Notes: generated by a model from the letters alone, not told the origin. 64,000 nucleotides of DNA from Azospirillum melinis (GCF_013340935.1 NZ_WHOS01000039.1:1-64000), one strand, 5' to 3'; shown: positions 34,104 through 43,939, counted from the first letter of the stretch. Program-made: numbers and translations.

Positions 34104-35144
34104 ATGACCAACCCTGTGTCCGAAGCCTTGCAGTCAGCCGCCGTCGCTCCGCTGGTCGACCCGTTCGGCCGCAAGGTGGAGTATCTGCGCGTGTCGGTGA
34201 CCGACCGCTGCGACCTTCGCTGCGTCTACTGCATGGCCGAGGACATGAGCTTCCTGCCGAAGGCGGAGGTGCTGACGCTGGAGGAGCTGGACCGGCTGTG
34301 CAGCGCCTTCGTCAAGCTGGGCACGCGCAAGCTGCGGCTGACCGGCGGCGAGCCGCTGGTGCGGCGCGACGTGATGCGGCTGATCCATTCGCTAGGCCGC
34401 CACATCAAGTCGGGCGACCTGGACGAGCTGACGCTGACAACCAACGGCACCATGCTGTTCAAGCATGCCGCCGGGCTTTATGAGGCCGGGGTGCGGCGGA
34501 TCAACGTCTCGCTGGACACGCTCGATCCGCACAAGTTCCAGGCCATCACCCGCTGGGGCAAGCTGGACAAGATCCTGGGCGGTATCCAGGCGGCGAAGGA
34601 AGCCGGGCTGAAGATCAAGATCAACACGGTGGCGCTGAAGGGCGTCAACGACGACGAGATCCACCGCATGGTGGCCTGGTGCGGCGAGCAGGGCTTCGAC
34701 CTGACCTTCATCGAGGTGATGCCGATGGGTGACATCGGCGAGGGCGCCCGGCTCGACCAGTATTGGCCGCTGACCATGCTGAAGGCCGAGTTGCAGACGC
34801 GCTGGACCCTGACCGAGAGCGATCACCGCACCGGCGGCCCCGCCCGCTATGTCCGGGTGGAGGAAACCGGCCAGCGCGTCGGCTTCATCACGCCGCTGAC
34901 CCATAACTTCTGCGAAAGCTGCAACCGCGTTCGGCTGACCTGCACCGGCACGCTCTACATGTGCCTGGGCCAGGAGGACGCCGCCGACCTGCGCACGCCG
35001 CTGCGCGTCAGCGACGAGGACGGCCCGCTGATCGACGCGGTGCGCGAAGCGATCACCCGCAAGCCCAAGGGCCACGACTTCATCATCGACCGCCGTCACC
35101 AGGGGCCGGCCGTCGGGCGGCACATGAGCGTCACCGGGGGGTGA
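34104..35144 (+). CDS. moaA: GTP 3',8-cyclase MoaA
   Basis: Predicted 346 aa. MoaA performs the first step of molybdopterin synthesis, rearranging GTP by radical SAM chemistry. The N-terminal radical SAM cluster is CDLRCVYC, the SAM-binding TGGEPLVRRD follows, and the second cluster is CESC with a later cysteine in LYMCLG. The protein ends in Gly-Gly, the conserved MoaA tail that completes the active site. ATG at 34104 has CTGGAG upstream. It extends the Mo/W theme of the locus but is separated from the polyferredoxin gene by 133 bases. Confidence 0.96.
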   Translation: MTNPVSEALQSAAVAPLVDPFGRKVEYLRVSVTDRCDLRCVYCMAEDMSFLPKAEVLTLEELDRLCSAFVKLGTRKLRLTGGEPLVRRDVMRLIHSLGRHIKSGDLDELTLTTNGTMLFKHAAGLYEAGVRRINVSLDTLDPHKFQAITRWGKLDKILGGIQAAKEAGLKIKINTVALKGVNDDEIHRMVAWCGEQGFDLTFIEVMPMGDIGEGARLDQYWPLTMLKAELQTRWTLTESDHRTGGPARYVRVEETGQRVGFITPLTHNFCESCNRVRLTCTGTLYMCLGQEDAADLRTPLRVSDEDGPLIDAVREAITRKPKGHDFIIDRRHQGPAVGRHMSVTGG

Positions 35145-35193
35145 GGGACTGAAATCCCACAGGTCCGATCAGCAACCAAGAGCGAGCACCGCC

Positions 35194-36306
35194 ATGCCCC
35201 TGCCCTTCCTGACCGGACTGCGCGTCATCGACCTCGGGCAATATCTTCCCGGCCCCTATGCGGCACAGCTTCTCGGCGACCTGGGCGCCACCGTGGTGAA
35301 GGTGGAGCCGCCGGCGGGCGATCCGCTGCGCCGGCTCGGCCCTGCCGACAGCGACGGCAGCACCGCCGCCTACAAGCTGCTGAACGCCGGCAAGACCGTC
35401 ATCCGCATCGACCTGAAATCGGCCGAGGGACGCGCGGCGCTGGAAGGGCTACTGGCGAAGGCCGACGCGCTGATCGAGAGCTACCGGCCGGGCGTGATGG
35501 ACAAGCTGGGGCTGGGCCGCGGGCGGCTGCGCGAGATCAATCCGCGGCTGGTCCATGCCAGCCTGTCGGGCTGGGGCTATGACGGCCCCTATGCGACGCG
35601 GGCCGGGCACGACCTGAACTATATGGCGGTCGGCGGCGGGCTGGATGCCTCCGGACTGCCGGACCGGCCGGTGATCAGCTACCTGCCGGTCGCCGATTTC
35701 GCCTCGGCCCAGCAGACGGCTCTGGCGGTGGCGGGCGCGCTGCTGGGGCGGGAGCGGACGGGAGAGGGCTGTTTCCTCGACCTGTCGATCATGGAATCGG
35801 TGCTGGGCTGGCAGGGCATGAACCTGACCGCGGCGGCGCGCGGCACCCTGCCGAAGCGCGGCGAGGCTCTGCTGTCGGGCGGGGCCGCCTGCTACCGCAT
35901 CTACCGCACCGCCGATGGCCGCTTCATCACTTTGTCAGCGTTGGAAGGCAAGTTCTGGCAGGGTTTCTGCGAGGCAGTCGGCCGTCCCGACTGGATCGCC
36001 CGGCAGGAGGATGCCCTGCCCCAGACCGCCCTTACGGCGGAGCTGGAGTCCCTGTTCGCCAGCCGGACGCTGGCGGACTGGAAGGCCCTGCTCGATCCGG
36101 TCGATTGCTGTTTCGAGGCCGTGCCGGAACTGGCGGAGGTCCACGACCATCCGCACATCGCCGCCCGCGGGCAGGTCCGCGTCTCGGACGGCCCGGAGCC
36201 GCTGGTGGAGACGCTGATGGGCCTGCGGGTCGACGGCGCTCCGCCACCTGCCCGCGCGCCGGTGCAGGAGAGCGACGCCGCATCGGTGCTGGCCGGCTGG
36301 GAATAG
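35194..36306 (+). CDS. CaiB/BaiF CoA-transferase family protein (alpha-methylacyl-CoA racemase-like)
   Basis: Predicted 370 aa. The class III CoA-transferase fold is shown by GLRVIDLGQYLPGPYAAQLL and LIESYRPGVMDKLGLG. The catalytic segment TRAGHDLNYMAVGG matches alpha-methylacyl-CoA racemases, which keep the His-Asp pair, better than formyl-CoA transferases. The substrate is unknown. It ends three bases before a convergent gene and does not belong to an obvious pathway cluster. Confidence 0.82.
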   Translation: MPLPFLTGLRVIDLGQYLPGPYAAQLLGDLGATVVKVEPPAGDPLRRLGPADSDGSTAAYKLLNAGKTVIRIDLKSAEGRAALEGLLAKADALIESYRPGVMDKLGLGRGRLREINPRLVHASLSGWGYDGPYATRAGHDLNYMAVGGGLDASGLPDRPVISYLPVADFASAQQTALAVAGALLGRERTGEGCFLDLSIMESVLGWQGMNLTAAARGTLPKRGEALLSGGAACYRIYRTADGRFITLSALEGKFWQGFCEAVGRPDWIARQEDALPQTALTAELESLFASRTLADWKALLDPVDCCFEAVPELAEVHDHPHIAARGQVRVSDGPEPLVETLMGLRVDGAPPPARAPVQESDAASVLAGWE

Positions 36307-36309
36307 GCC

Positions 36310-37473
36310 TCAGCCCTCCCTCCGGTAGGGCGACAATTCCTCGTCCAGCGCGTCGATCTCCGCCTCCACCGCCGGACGTTCCTGCTTGAGATAGCGGTCC
36401 ACCGCGCGGCGGAAGCCGGGGTCCACGATCCAGTGCGCGCTGTAGGTCGGCACCGGCAGGTAGCCGCGCTGGATCTTGTGCTCGCCCTGCGCTCCGGCCT
36501 CGACCCGCGCCAATCCGCGTTCGATGGCGAAATCCAGCGCACGGTAATAGCACGCCTCGAAATGCAGGAAGCGGTAGCTCCCGTCGGAGCCCCAGTTGCG
36601 GCCGTACAGCGCATCGTCGCCCAGCAGGTTGAGCGCGCCGGCCACCCACTCCCCGCCATCCTCGCACATCACCAGAACGACCCGGTCGGCCATGGACCGG
36701 CCCAGCAGGTCGAAGAAACGGCGGTTGAGATAGCCGCCGCCCCATTTGCGGTCGGCGGTGTCCAGATAGAAGCGGTGGAAGGCATCCCAATGCTCCGGCT
36801 TCAGGTCGTCGCCGGTCAGGGTGTGCAGCCGCACGCTGCTTTCGGCGACCTCGCGCCGCTCCTTGCGGATCGCCTTGCGCTTGCGGGAGTTCAGCGCCTC
36901 CAGGAACTCGTCGAAACTGCCGTAGCCGCGGTTGTGCCAGTGGTACTGCACGCCAAGCCGTTGCAGCCACCCGGCCGTGCCCAGCCGGTCCCAATCGGCC
37001 CGCTCCGGGAAGGTGACGTGGGCGGAGGAGACGCCATAGCGCTCCGTCACCTGCTCCAGCGCCGCGACCAGCGCATCGGCGACCGCCTCGGACTGCGGCC
37101 CGGGCGCCACCAGCAGCCGCGGACCCGGCACCGGGGTGAAGGGCACCGCCACCTGCAGCTTCGGGTAATAGCTGCCGCCCGCCCGCTCGAAGGCATTGGC
37201 CCAGGCATGGTCGAACACATACTCGCCGTAGGAATGGCTTTTCAGATAGGCCGGCACCGCGCCGACCATCCGGCCGGCACCGTCATAGGCGGCGAGATGG
37301 CTGGGCTGCCAACCGGACTTGCCGCACGCCGAACCCGAGTCCTCCAGCGCCAGGAGGAAGGCGTGGGAAAGGAACGGGTTGCCGGGACCGGCGCAGGCAT
37401 CCCAGCCCTGCTGGTCCGCCTCGTCGATCCCGGTCAGAACCTTGACGGTGATGGCATCGTTGCCGTCGGGCAT
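36310..37473 (-). CDS. FemAB-like GNAT-superfamily acyltransferase (peptidogalycan/DUF482 type)
   Basis: Predicted 387 aa. The sequence matches the large GNAT-related family with the segments GNPFLSHAFLLALEDSGSA, LNSRKRKAIRKERR and FHRFYLDTADRKWGGGYLNR. C-terminal EHKIQRGYLPVPTYSAHW is a further family hallmark. Proteins of this type are common in proteobacteria and cyanobacteria; the acceptor is not known. ATG at 37473 follows AAGGAG by eight bases. Encoded convergent to the CoA transferase. Confidence 0.82.
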   Translation of the reverse strand: MPDGNDAITVKVLTGIDEADQQGWDACAGPGNPFLSHAFLLALEDSGSACGKSGWQPSHLAAYDGAGRMVGAVPAYLKSHSYGEYVFDHAWANAFERAGGSYYPKLQVAVPFTPVPGPRLLVAPGPQSEAVADALVAALEQVTERYGVSSAHVTFPERADWDRLGTAGWLQRLGVQYHWHNRGYGSFDEFLEALNSRKRKAIRKERREVAESSVRLHTLTGDDLKPEHWDAFHRFYLDTADRKWGGGYLNRRFFDLLGRSMADRVVLVMCEDGGEWVAGALNLLGDDALYGRNWGSDGSYRFLHFEACYYRALDFAIERGLARVEAGAQGEHKIQRGYLPVPTYSAHWIVDPGFRRAVDRYLKQERPAVEAEIDALDEELSPYRREG

Positions 37474-37568
37474 GCATGCGTCTCCTTGAACGATGCCAAG
37501 GAGGTAGGCTTCATGCCGCAAGACAGCAAGGCACCGCCGCCGTCCTGACGCCCATCGGGCCGCTGCCG

Positions 37569-38036
37569 TCAGGCCACCTCGATGATCGCATCGACCTCGA
37601 CCGCGACGTTGCCGGGGAGCGACGGGGCGCCGACCGCGGCGCGGGCATGCTGGCCGGCCTCGCCGAAGACGTCGCGCATCAACTCGGACGCGCCGTTGAT
37701 GACCAGCGGATGGTCGTGGAAGTCGGGGCCGGAGTTGACGAAGCCGCCCAGCCGCAGCACGCGGGTGACGCGGTCGAGGTCGCCGCCCAACGCGGCCTTG
37801 GCCTGGGCCAGGATGTTCAGCGCGCACAGGCGCGCGGCGTCCTTGCCCTGCTCCACCGTGAAGTCCTGGCCGACCTTGCCGACGAACTTGCGCTCGCCGT
37901 TCCAGACCGTCACCTGGCCCGAGATGTAAAGGGTGTTGCCCGAACGGGTGTAGGGCACATAGGCGGCCACCGGGGCGGCGGCCTGCGGCAACTCGATGCC
38001 CAGTTCCGCCAGGCGCGCGTCGATCCGACCGGTCAT
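37569..38036 (-). CDS. RidA/YjgF-like protein
   Basis: Predicted 155 aa. RidA proteins hydrolyse reactive enamines and imines from amino acid metabolism. The opening (AELGIELPQAAAPVAAYVPY) and GNTLYISGQVT, then the C-terminal VGAPSLPGNVAVEVDAIIEVA, are those of the longer YjgF subgroup; the catalytic arginine usually found near CxxxAR-like positions is seen in HARAAVG. The ATG at 38036 has GGGAAGGGAG upstream. It is 95 bases from the acyltransferase gene. Confidence 0.9.
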   Translation of the reverse strand: MTGRIDARLAELGIELPQAAAPVAAYVPYTRSGNTLYISGQVTVWNGERKFVGKVGQDFTVEQGKDAARLCALNILAQAKAALGGDLDRVTRVLRLGGFVNSGPDFHDHPLVINGASELMRDVFGEAGQHARAAVGAPSLPGNVAVEVDAIIEVA

Positions 38037-38403
38037 GATGCTTCTCCCTTCCCTGCTTTGGCCCATGAAAGGGCCGTGCGTTCGATGATTGGGACGTGGT
38101 TTGGAGCCCGACCATAGCCCTTGCCGGCGGGGCGGTGGGAAGATTCTTGCCGCCCGGCATCCCGGCAGAACCGTCCTTGAGCGGCAAAAGATTCCGGGAA
38201 AGTTTTTCGGACGCCCGTCCCGAACCTTTTGGCCCAACCCTGCCCTTTTTGCCGACCTATTTTTATTCCATAGCAAATTCAGTCACTTATGGCACATCGG
38301 GGCAGTTGGCACAGCGCTTGAAAGAGTGGTGTCAGGAAAACGCACGTTGCCTCGCCGGTCAAATGACCAGGGGCGGGGACAGCCTCAGAAGGAGACTAGG
38401 ACC
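38037..38403. other. Gene-free control region upstream of flagellin
   Basis: This 367-bp stretch holds the leftward promoter of the RidA gene and the rightward control region of flagellin. It turns AT-rich at 38240-38290 just before a sigma-54-like element at 38307-38322. No protein-coding segment is convincing. Confidence 0.5.
38307..38322 (+). promoter_or_regulatory. Sigma-54-like promoter of the flagellin gene
   Basis: TGGCAC, five bases, then TTGAA, against the sigma-54 consensus TGGCAC-N5-TTGCW. The -24 box is perfect; the -12 box has A where C is nearly invariant, so the match is imperfect. Position (about 80 bases before the start codon) and the known dependence of flagellar genes on sigma-54 in related bacteria support it. 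Confidence 0.4.
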
Positions 38404-40266
38404 ATGGCCGGAAATGTGACCCTGACCGCTTCGATGCGCACCAACCTGCTGCAGCTGCAGAGCACGCAGGCCGGTATCGACAAGAAGCAGAACATCCTGT
38501 CGACGGGCAACAAGATCAATTCGGCTCTGGATGGTCCTACCGCTTTCTTCTCGGCCAAGGGCCTGAACCAGCGCGCCGGCGACCTGTCCTCGCTGAAGGA
38601 CGCGATGGGCCAGTCGATCAGCACCATCCAGGCCGCCGACAAGGGCCTGACCTCGATCGACTCGCTGGTCGACCAGGCCAAGGGCCTGACCACCGCCGCC
38701 TACGCGGCGCTGGGCAACGATGCCGCCTCCGTCGCCACCCGCAAGTCGCTCGCCACCCAGTTCAACACGCTGAAGGACCAGATCGACAAGCTGGCTGCCG
38801 ACAGCGGTTATCAGGGTAAGAACCTGATCAACGGCAACGGCATGAGCATGGACAGCACCAGCGCGTCCCGTGCCGCCGTCAACAGCATGACCGGCGTCGA
38901 CAACGCCCGCGTCACCAACGTCATCTCGGCCGACACCTACTCGATCCGCGTCAAGGGCGACGGCTCGATCGAGGGCAAGACCGCCGACATTTCCAAGACC
39001 GAGAACGCGCACGGCTTCATCGGCCTGAAGCTGTCGGGCACGATGTCCGGCTCGCTGGGCAGCTTCTCCGACGTCCAGATCGAGGTGCGCGGCGCCAACG
39101 GCCGTTCCCGCGACTTCATCGTGTCGGACGGCGACGAGAGCCGTACGATCTCCTACTTCGACAACACCCAGACCATCGAAGCGAAGCTGACGACGGCCGC
39201 CAAGACCGGTTCGGCCCAGGTGTCGACGGTGAATGTCGGCGGGACGATCGAAGAAGGCGACATCTTCACCATCACGGTGGAAGGCCAGTCCTTCAGCTAC
39301 ACCGCCACGAAGGGCGACGTCGCCATCGGCCAGAACGCTTCGGCCCAGGTGGCCGCCCAGTTGAAGGCCTCGATCAGCACGGCCCTCACCGGTACCGGCC
39401 GCCTGGTCGGCAAGGACGTCGCCACCGCAACCGTCACCGCAACCGGCACGATCACCCTCACCGGCAACGCCACGGCCGGCGCGGTGCGCGAAATGACGGT
39501 GACGACCAGCGCCACCAACGCGCTGACCAAGAAGATCTCGGAAAGCTTCGCGTCGGGCACCATCGTGTCCTTCACGGTCGACCGCCGCCTGCTGGAAGCG
39601 GCCAACAACCAGGGCAACGGCGTCTCGGTCATCGAGAAGAAGGTCGACCTGCAAATCCAGGTCACCAACTCCAACGGCGCCCAGGTCACCCGCGATGCCA
39701 TGAACGACAAGGGCGACGGCAAGCTGACGGGCGGCGAGCAGTCCTTCAACTTCGACAGCGGCACCGTCCGCATGGAAATCGACGCCAAGACGATCAAGAA
39801 GGCGGCTTCGGCCAACTGCTCGGCCAACATCGTCACCAAGCAGATTTCCGACGCCAACACGTCGAACGACATCACGGTCCAGCTGAACGAGCGCAACACG
39901 AACGCGATCACGGTGACCGCGGTCAACCTGTCGACCAGCGGCCAGGGCCTGCAGCTGGACGGCGCGCAGAACAGCTGGATGGACCGTTCCGACATCGACA
40001 AGGCGGTCGCCGGCCTGGATCACGCCAAGGCGACGATCCGCTCCGCTTCGCAGAACCTGTCGACCAACCTGAACATCATCACGACCCGCGAGAGCTTCAC
40101 CAAGGAGTTCAGCGACGTGCTGACGGAAGGCGCCAGCAAGCTGACGCTGGCCGACCAGAACGAGGAAGGCGCCAGCCTGCTGATGCTGCAGACCCGCCAG
40201 CAGCTGGGCACCATCGCCCTCTCGCTCGCCAACCAGTCGCAGCAGTCGATCCTGCGTCTGTTCTGA
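38404..40266 (+). CDS. fla: Flagellin, large form
   Basis: Predicted 620 aa, larger than minimal flagellins. The conserved helical D0/D1 ends are present: N-terminal (LTASMRTNLLQLQSTQAGI...LSTGNKINSALDG) and C-terminal (DQNEEGASLLMLQTRQQLG then LANQSQQSILRLF). The middle (about 170-520) is a long Thr/Ser/Asn-rich surface domain, a suitable target for O-glycosylation. One cysteine lies at about residue 472, unusual for a flagellin. AGAAGGAGAC is a strong ribosome binding site and codon use is strongly biased, both signs of high expression. Whether it is the polar or lateral filament protein cannot be told here. Confidence 0.95.
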   Translation: MAGNVTLTASMRTNLLQLQSTQAGIDKKQNILSTGNKINSALDGPTAFFSAKGLNQRAGDLSSLKDAMGQSISTIQAADKGLTSIDSLVDQAKGLTTAAYAALGNDAASVATRKSLATQFNTLKDQIDKLAADSGYQGKNLINGNGMSMDSTSASRAAVNSMTGVDNARVTNVISADTYSIRVKGDGSIEGKTADISKTENAHGFIGLKLSGTMSGSLGSFSDVQIEVRGANGRSRDFIVSDGDESRTISYFDNTQTIEAKLTTAAKTGSAQVSTVNVGGTIEEGDIFTITVEGQSFSYTATKGDVAIGQNASAQVAAQLKASISTALTGTGRLVGKDVATATVTATGTITLTGNATAGAVREMTVTTSATNALTKKISESFASGTIVSFTVDRRLLEAANNQGNGVSVIEKKVDLQIQVTNSNGAQVTRDAMNDKGDGKLTGGEQSFNFDSGTVRMEIDAKTIKKAASANCSANIVTKQISDANTSNDITVQLNERNTNAITVTAVNLSTSGQGLQLDGAQNSWMDRSDIDKAVAGLDHAKATIRSASQNLSTNLNIITTRESFTKEFSDVLTEGASKLTLADQNEEGASLLMLQTRQQLGTIALSLANQSQQSILRLF

Positions 40267-40289
40267 TCCGCGACAGCGATCCGAAACAC

Positions 40290-40323
40290 GGAAAGGGGCG
40301 CCCCCACCAGGGCGCCCCTTTCC
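40290..40323 (+). terminator. Terminator of the flagellin gene
   Basis: GGAAAGGGGCGCCC (40290-40303) pairs perfectly with GGGCGCCCCTTTCC (40310-40323) around a 6-base loop. T residues lie in the distal arm. It begins 24 bases after the flagellin stop. Confidence 0.8.
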
Positions 40324-40356
40324 GATTCCGGGCTTTCCAACTCCGGCAGGCGCCGG

Positions 40357-42018
40357 TCACCGCGGGCGCAGGCTTTCCGCGATCAGCGCACGGGCGTCGG
40401 CCGCCAGCGCAGCGCGGCCCTGGCCCCGCGTGTACATCATGTGGCCGCCGGGATGCACCGTCACCGCCACCCGGCCGCGTTCGCCCTCCGGCAGTTCCAG
40501 CCTCGACGCCACCCAGCGCGAGGCCATGTAGGGCGTGATCAGGTCGGTGCGGCCATGGACGATCAGCACCCGCAGCGCCGGCTGAAGGGTCAGTGCCGTT
40601 TGCAGCGCATCCACCGCGCTCGGCACCGACATGCGCGGCCACTCCCAGTTCCGGTTCACCCGGTCGCTGAGCAGCCGGTAGGGCTGCTCCGTCCGCACCG
40701 CCAGCGCATCGTGGGCATAGGCGGCGAAGGCGGTGCTATAGGTCGGCACCGTGCCCTTCAGGAAGGGATCGAATGGCACCCGCGGCGCACCCGGATCGGG
40801 ATCCGGAGCGGTGAAGGTGCCGTCATAGATGCTGAGAATGCGGCCGCGATCGCGCAGCAGCTCACGGGTGAAGACACCCATCGGCACGCGCCCGCGCTGG
40901 CGCCGCACCGTCTCCACCGGCAGGCCGGTGATGCGCGCCACCTCGGCGAAGACGTCCCGAGCGTCATCGAGCCGTCCGTAGTCGAGACCGGCCAGCCCGG
41001 TGAGATAGGGGCCGAGCGCAAAGCGCTCCGCCGCCTCCGCCGCCTGTTCGGGGGTGCCGGAGGTGCGGCCGAGCGCGGCGGCGGAGGCCGCCATCGACGG
41101 TAGCTTCCAGGCCGGGCCGAGGATGCCGTCCTCGTCGATGGCGGCGAAATCGACGACGGGGGAAACCAGGATCAGCCCGTTCACCGCAAGCCCGACCTGA
41201 TCGATCAGCTCGTCCGCCATCTTCGCGATGCGGAAGCCGCCGTAGCTCTCCCCCGCCAGGAAGGTCGGCGACGACCAGCGGCCATTCCGGGTCAGCCAGA
41301 GCCGGACGATCTCGGCCATCGACCGCGCATCGCCGTCCACCGACCAGAAGCGCTTTTCCGTCTCGTCGGGCTTCACCGCGCGGCTGTATCCGGTGCCGAC
41401 CGGATCGATGAAGACCAGATCGGTGAAGGCCAGCCAGCTGTCGGGATTGTCGACCAGTGGGGCCGGCGGCGGCGGCAGAGCCCCGTCGGGACCGAAGGCG
41501 ACGACCTTCGGACCGGCGGCGCCCAGATGCATATAGGCCGACGCCGCCCCCGGCCCGCCGTTGAAGACGAAGGTGACCGGGCGCGGACCGGCGGCCGGCG
41601 TCTTGGAATCGGCGGTGTAGGTCACCGTGAAGATGCGCGCCGCCAGTTCCTCCTTGGCGCCGTCGCGCAGCGGCAGGAACTCCGCCGTCGCGGTATAGGC
41701 CAACGCGCCGTCCGGCAGCGGCAGGCTGTGGCTGGTCACGCTGCGCTGCGAATCGACCCCCCGGAGGTCATCCGCTTTGGAATCGTCGGCCTTTGCGGTT
41801 TCGGATTTGGCCCCTTCTGACTTGGTCCCTTCTGACTTGGTCCCTTCTGACTTGGCAGCCGCCGATCCGGCGCGCTCAGACCGGTCCTGCCGGGCGCCCC
41901 CATCCGCATCGGCGGCGGACGCTGGCGCCAGCGGCGCAAGCAGCAGGACCGGGAGCAAGGCTGTCGCCAGCAGACGTGACAGGCTGCGGCTGCGGCGGGA
42001 CGTGGACAGGGGCTGCAT
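40357..42018 (-). CDS. S10 family serine carboxypeptidase-like protein
   Basis: Predicted 553 aa with a signal peptide (about 10-35, ending ASA), so probably periplasmic or secreted. The alpha/beta-hydrolase catalytic triad can be placed: Ser in FLAGESYGGFR, Asp in VHGRTDLITPY and His in VHPGGHMMY; the oxyanion region is FVFNGGPGAASAYMHLG. Between signal peptide and catalytic domain lies a charged linker with tandem KSEGT units. Bacterial members of this group are annotated as S10 peptidases but few have been tested. Transcribed convergent to flagellin. Confidence 0.88.
   Translation of the reverse strand: MQPLSTSRRSRSLSRLLATALLPVLLLAPLAPASAADADGGARQDRSERAGSAAAKSEGTKSEGTKSEGAKSETAKADDSKADDLRGVDSQRSVTSHSLPLPDGALAYTATAEFLPLRDGAKEELAARIFTVTYTADSKTPAAGPRPVTFVFNGGPGAASAYMHLGAAGPKVVAFGPDGALPPPPAPLVDNPDSWLAFTDLVFIDPVGTGYSRAVKPDETEKRFWSVDGDARSMAEIVRLWLTRNGRWSSPTFLAGESYGGFRIAKMADELIDQVGLAVNGLILVSPVVDFAAIDEDGILGPAWKLPSMAASAAALGRTSGTPEQAAEAAERFALGPYLTGLAGLDYGRLDDARDVFAEVARITGLPVETVRRQRGRVPMGVFTRELLRDRGRILSIYDGTFTAPDPDPGAPRVPFDPFLKGTVPTYSTAFAAYAHDALAVRTEQPYRLLSDRVNRNWEWPRMSVPSAVDALQTALTLQPALRVLIVHGRTDLITPYMASRWVASRLELPEGERGRVAVTVHPGGHMMYTRGQGRAALAADARALIAESLRPR
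41804..41848 (-). repeat. Tandem 15-base repeats inside the S10 peptidase gene
   Basis: Three head-to-tail units (two identical GACTTGGTCCCTTCT copies and one variant, plus-strand view) encode KSEGT-type pentapeptides in the linker after the signal peptide. Such repeats are prone to length change. Confidence 0.85.
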
Positions 42019-42232
42019 CGGCAAATCCAAGGCGGTTTTCCGGATCGGTCTCCGGCCCTCGCATATTGCGGCGGTGCCTTCGATCCGCAACCCGCACATC
42101 GTCCCGCAGGGTTGCGCGGGCTGCCTTGCCGGACCGACGGAAAAGCGCATCTTCAGTAACCCAAAAAGTAACACCTTTGGGATAAAGTCCGCTTATTGCC
42201 CATGCGGGCTAACTTCGACGGGATGCGCCGAC

Positions 42233-43939
42233 ATGTTTCCTCCACGGCATGCCACGATCCGCACACGTTTGTTTCTCGGCTTCGGCGTGGTTCTTGTCCT
42301 TCTGATCAGCCTGACCGTCATCGGAGTCCGCGAGGTGCGGAAGATCGACGCCGACCTCACCCGGATCAACGAGGTCAACAGCGTCAAGCAGCGCTATGCG
42401 ATCAACTTCCGCGGCAGCGTCCACGACCGGGCCATCGCCCTGCGCGACGTGGTGTTGACCACCGACCCGGCGACCCTGTCGCTGGTGCTGGCCGACATCG
42501 ACCGGCTGGCCGCCTATTACGAGGAGTCCGCCAAGCCGCTCGACGCCATGTTCGCCGGCATGGCCGACATCGAGCCTGAGGAACGGCAGCTGCTGGCCGG
42601 CATTAAGGAGATCGAGGCGAAGAGCCTGCCGGCGATCAAGACGGTCATCGCCGCCCGCAAGGCGAACGACATGGCCGCCGCGCAAAAGGGGCTGATGCAG
42701 GACGCTCGTCCGGCCTTCACCGAATGGCTGAAGCGCATCAACGCCTTCATCGACCTGCAGGAGCACAAGAACCAGACCATCGCCGCGCGTGCGCGCGACG
42801 TCGCCAAGGGCTTCCAGACGCTGATGCTGTCGCTGTGCGGCGCCGCCCTGCTGATGGCCGGCGCCTTCGGCCTGTGGACGGTGGCCGCCCTGCGCCCGCT
42901 GCGCCGCCTGACCAACGCCATGCTGACGCTGGCGCGCGGCGATCTGACCGTCACCGTCCCGGCCTCGGACTCCAAGGACGAGATCGGGCAGATCACCGGT
43001 GCGGTCGAGGTGTTCAAGGCCAACGCGGTGGAGGCCGACGCCTTCCGCCGCCGTCAGGCCGAGGCCGAGCATGCCGCCGAGGAACGCAAGCGGGCCGAGA
43101 TGGCCGCGCTGGCCGACCGGTTCGAGAACGAGGTGAAGGGCGTGGTCGACAGCGTCGCCTCCTCCTCCACCGAGGTGCGGGCACTGGCGAAGTCGCTGGC
43201 GACCACCGCCGACCATACCGAGACCCAGGCGACCACCGTCGCCGCCGCGTCGGAGCAGGCATCGGTCAACGTCCAGACCGTGGCAGCCGCCGCGGAGGAA
43301 CTGGCCGCCTCCATCTCGGAGATCGGCCGCCAGATCGGCGAAAGCAGCCGCAAGGCCAAGCAGGCCGCCGATCAGGCCGATGGTACCAACCGCATCGTCG
43401 ACGGCCTGTCGTCCAAGGCCAACCAGATCGGCGACGTGGTGAACCTCATCAACTCCATCGCCGGGCAGACCAACCTGCTGGCGCTGAACGCCACCATCGA
43501 GGCGGCACGGGCGGGAGAGGCGGGCAAGGGCTTCGCCGTCGTCGCCAGCGAGGTGAAGAGCCTCGCCAACCAGACCGCCAAGGCGACCGGCGACATTTCG
43601 CAGCAGATCGCCGAGATCCAGACGGCCACCGCCGACGCGGTGGGGGCGATCCAGAGCATCGCCGCCACCATCGGCGAGGTGAACGTCATCGTCGGCACCA
43701 TCGCCCAGGCGGTCGACGGACAGAACGCCGCCACCATGGAGATCGCCCGCAACGTCCAGCAGGCGGCAGCCGGCACCAACGAGGTCTCGTCCTCGATCGG
43801 CGGCGTGCTCCAGGCGGCCTCCGAAACCGGCAGCGGCGCATCGCGCCTGCTCTCCTCGTCCGGGGAACTGTCGAAGCAGGCGGAGCTGCTGCACACCCAG
43901 GTGGACCGTTTCCTGGGCAGCGTGCGCGGCAAGGTCTGA
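42233..43939 (+). CDS. Methyl-accepting chemotaxis protein with four-helix-bundle sensor
   Basis: Predicted 568 aa. Membrane helix (about 12-32), helical periplasmic domain (about 33-200) of the four-helix-bundle MCP type (MFAGMADIEPEERQLLAGI...), second membrane helix (about 203-225), HAMP (about 225-280), long cytoplasmic coiled coil with the signalling hairpin NLLALNATIEAARAGEAGKG near 412. Methylation helices flank it. No CheR-docking pentapeptide is seen at the C-terminus. It is divergent from the S10 peptidase and the ligand is unknown. Confidence 0.93.
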   Translation: MFPPRHATIRTRLFLGFGVVLVLLISLTVIGVREVRKIDADLTRINEVNSVKQRYAINFRGSVHDRAIALRDVVLTTDPATLSLVLADIDRLAAYYEESAKPLDAMFAGMADIEPEERQLLAGIKEIEAKSLPAIKTVIAARKANDMAAAQKGLMQDARPAFTEWLKRINAFIDLQEHKNQTIAARARDVAKGFQTLMLSLCGAALLMAGAFGLWTVAALRPLRRLTNAMLTLARGDLTVTVPASDSKDEIGQITGAVEVFKANAVEADAFRRRQAEAEHAAEERKRAEMAALADRFENEVKGVVDSVASSSTEVRALAKSLATTADHTETQATTVAAASEQASVNVQTVAAAAEELAASISEIGRQIGESSRKAKQAADQADGTNRIVDGLSSKANQIGDVVNLINSIAGQTNLLALNATIEAARAGEAGKGFAVVASEVKSLANQTAKATGDISQQIAEIQTATADAVGAIQSIAATIGEVNVIVGTIAQAVDGQNAATMEIARNVQQAAAGTNEVSSSIGGVLQAASETGSGASRLLSSSGELSKQAELLHTQVDRFLGSVRGKV

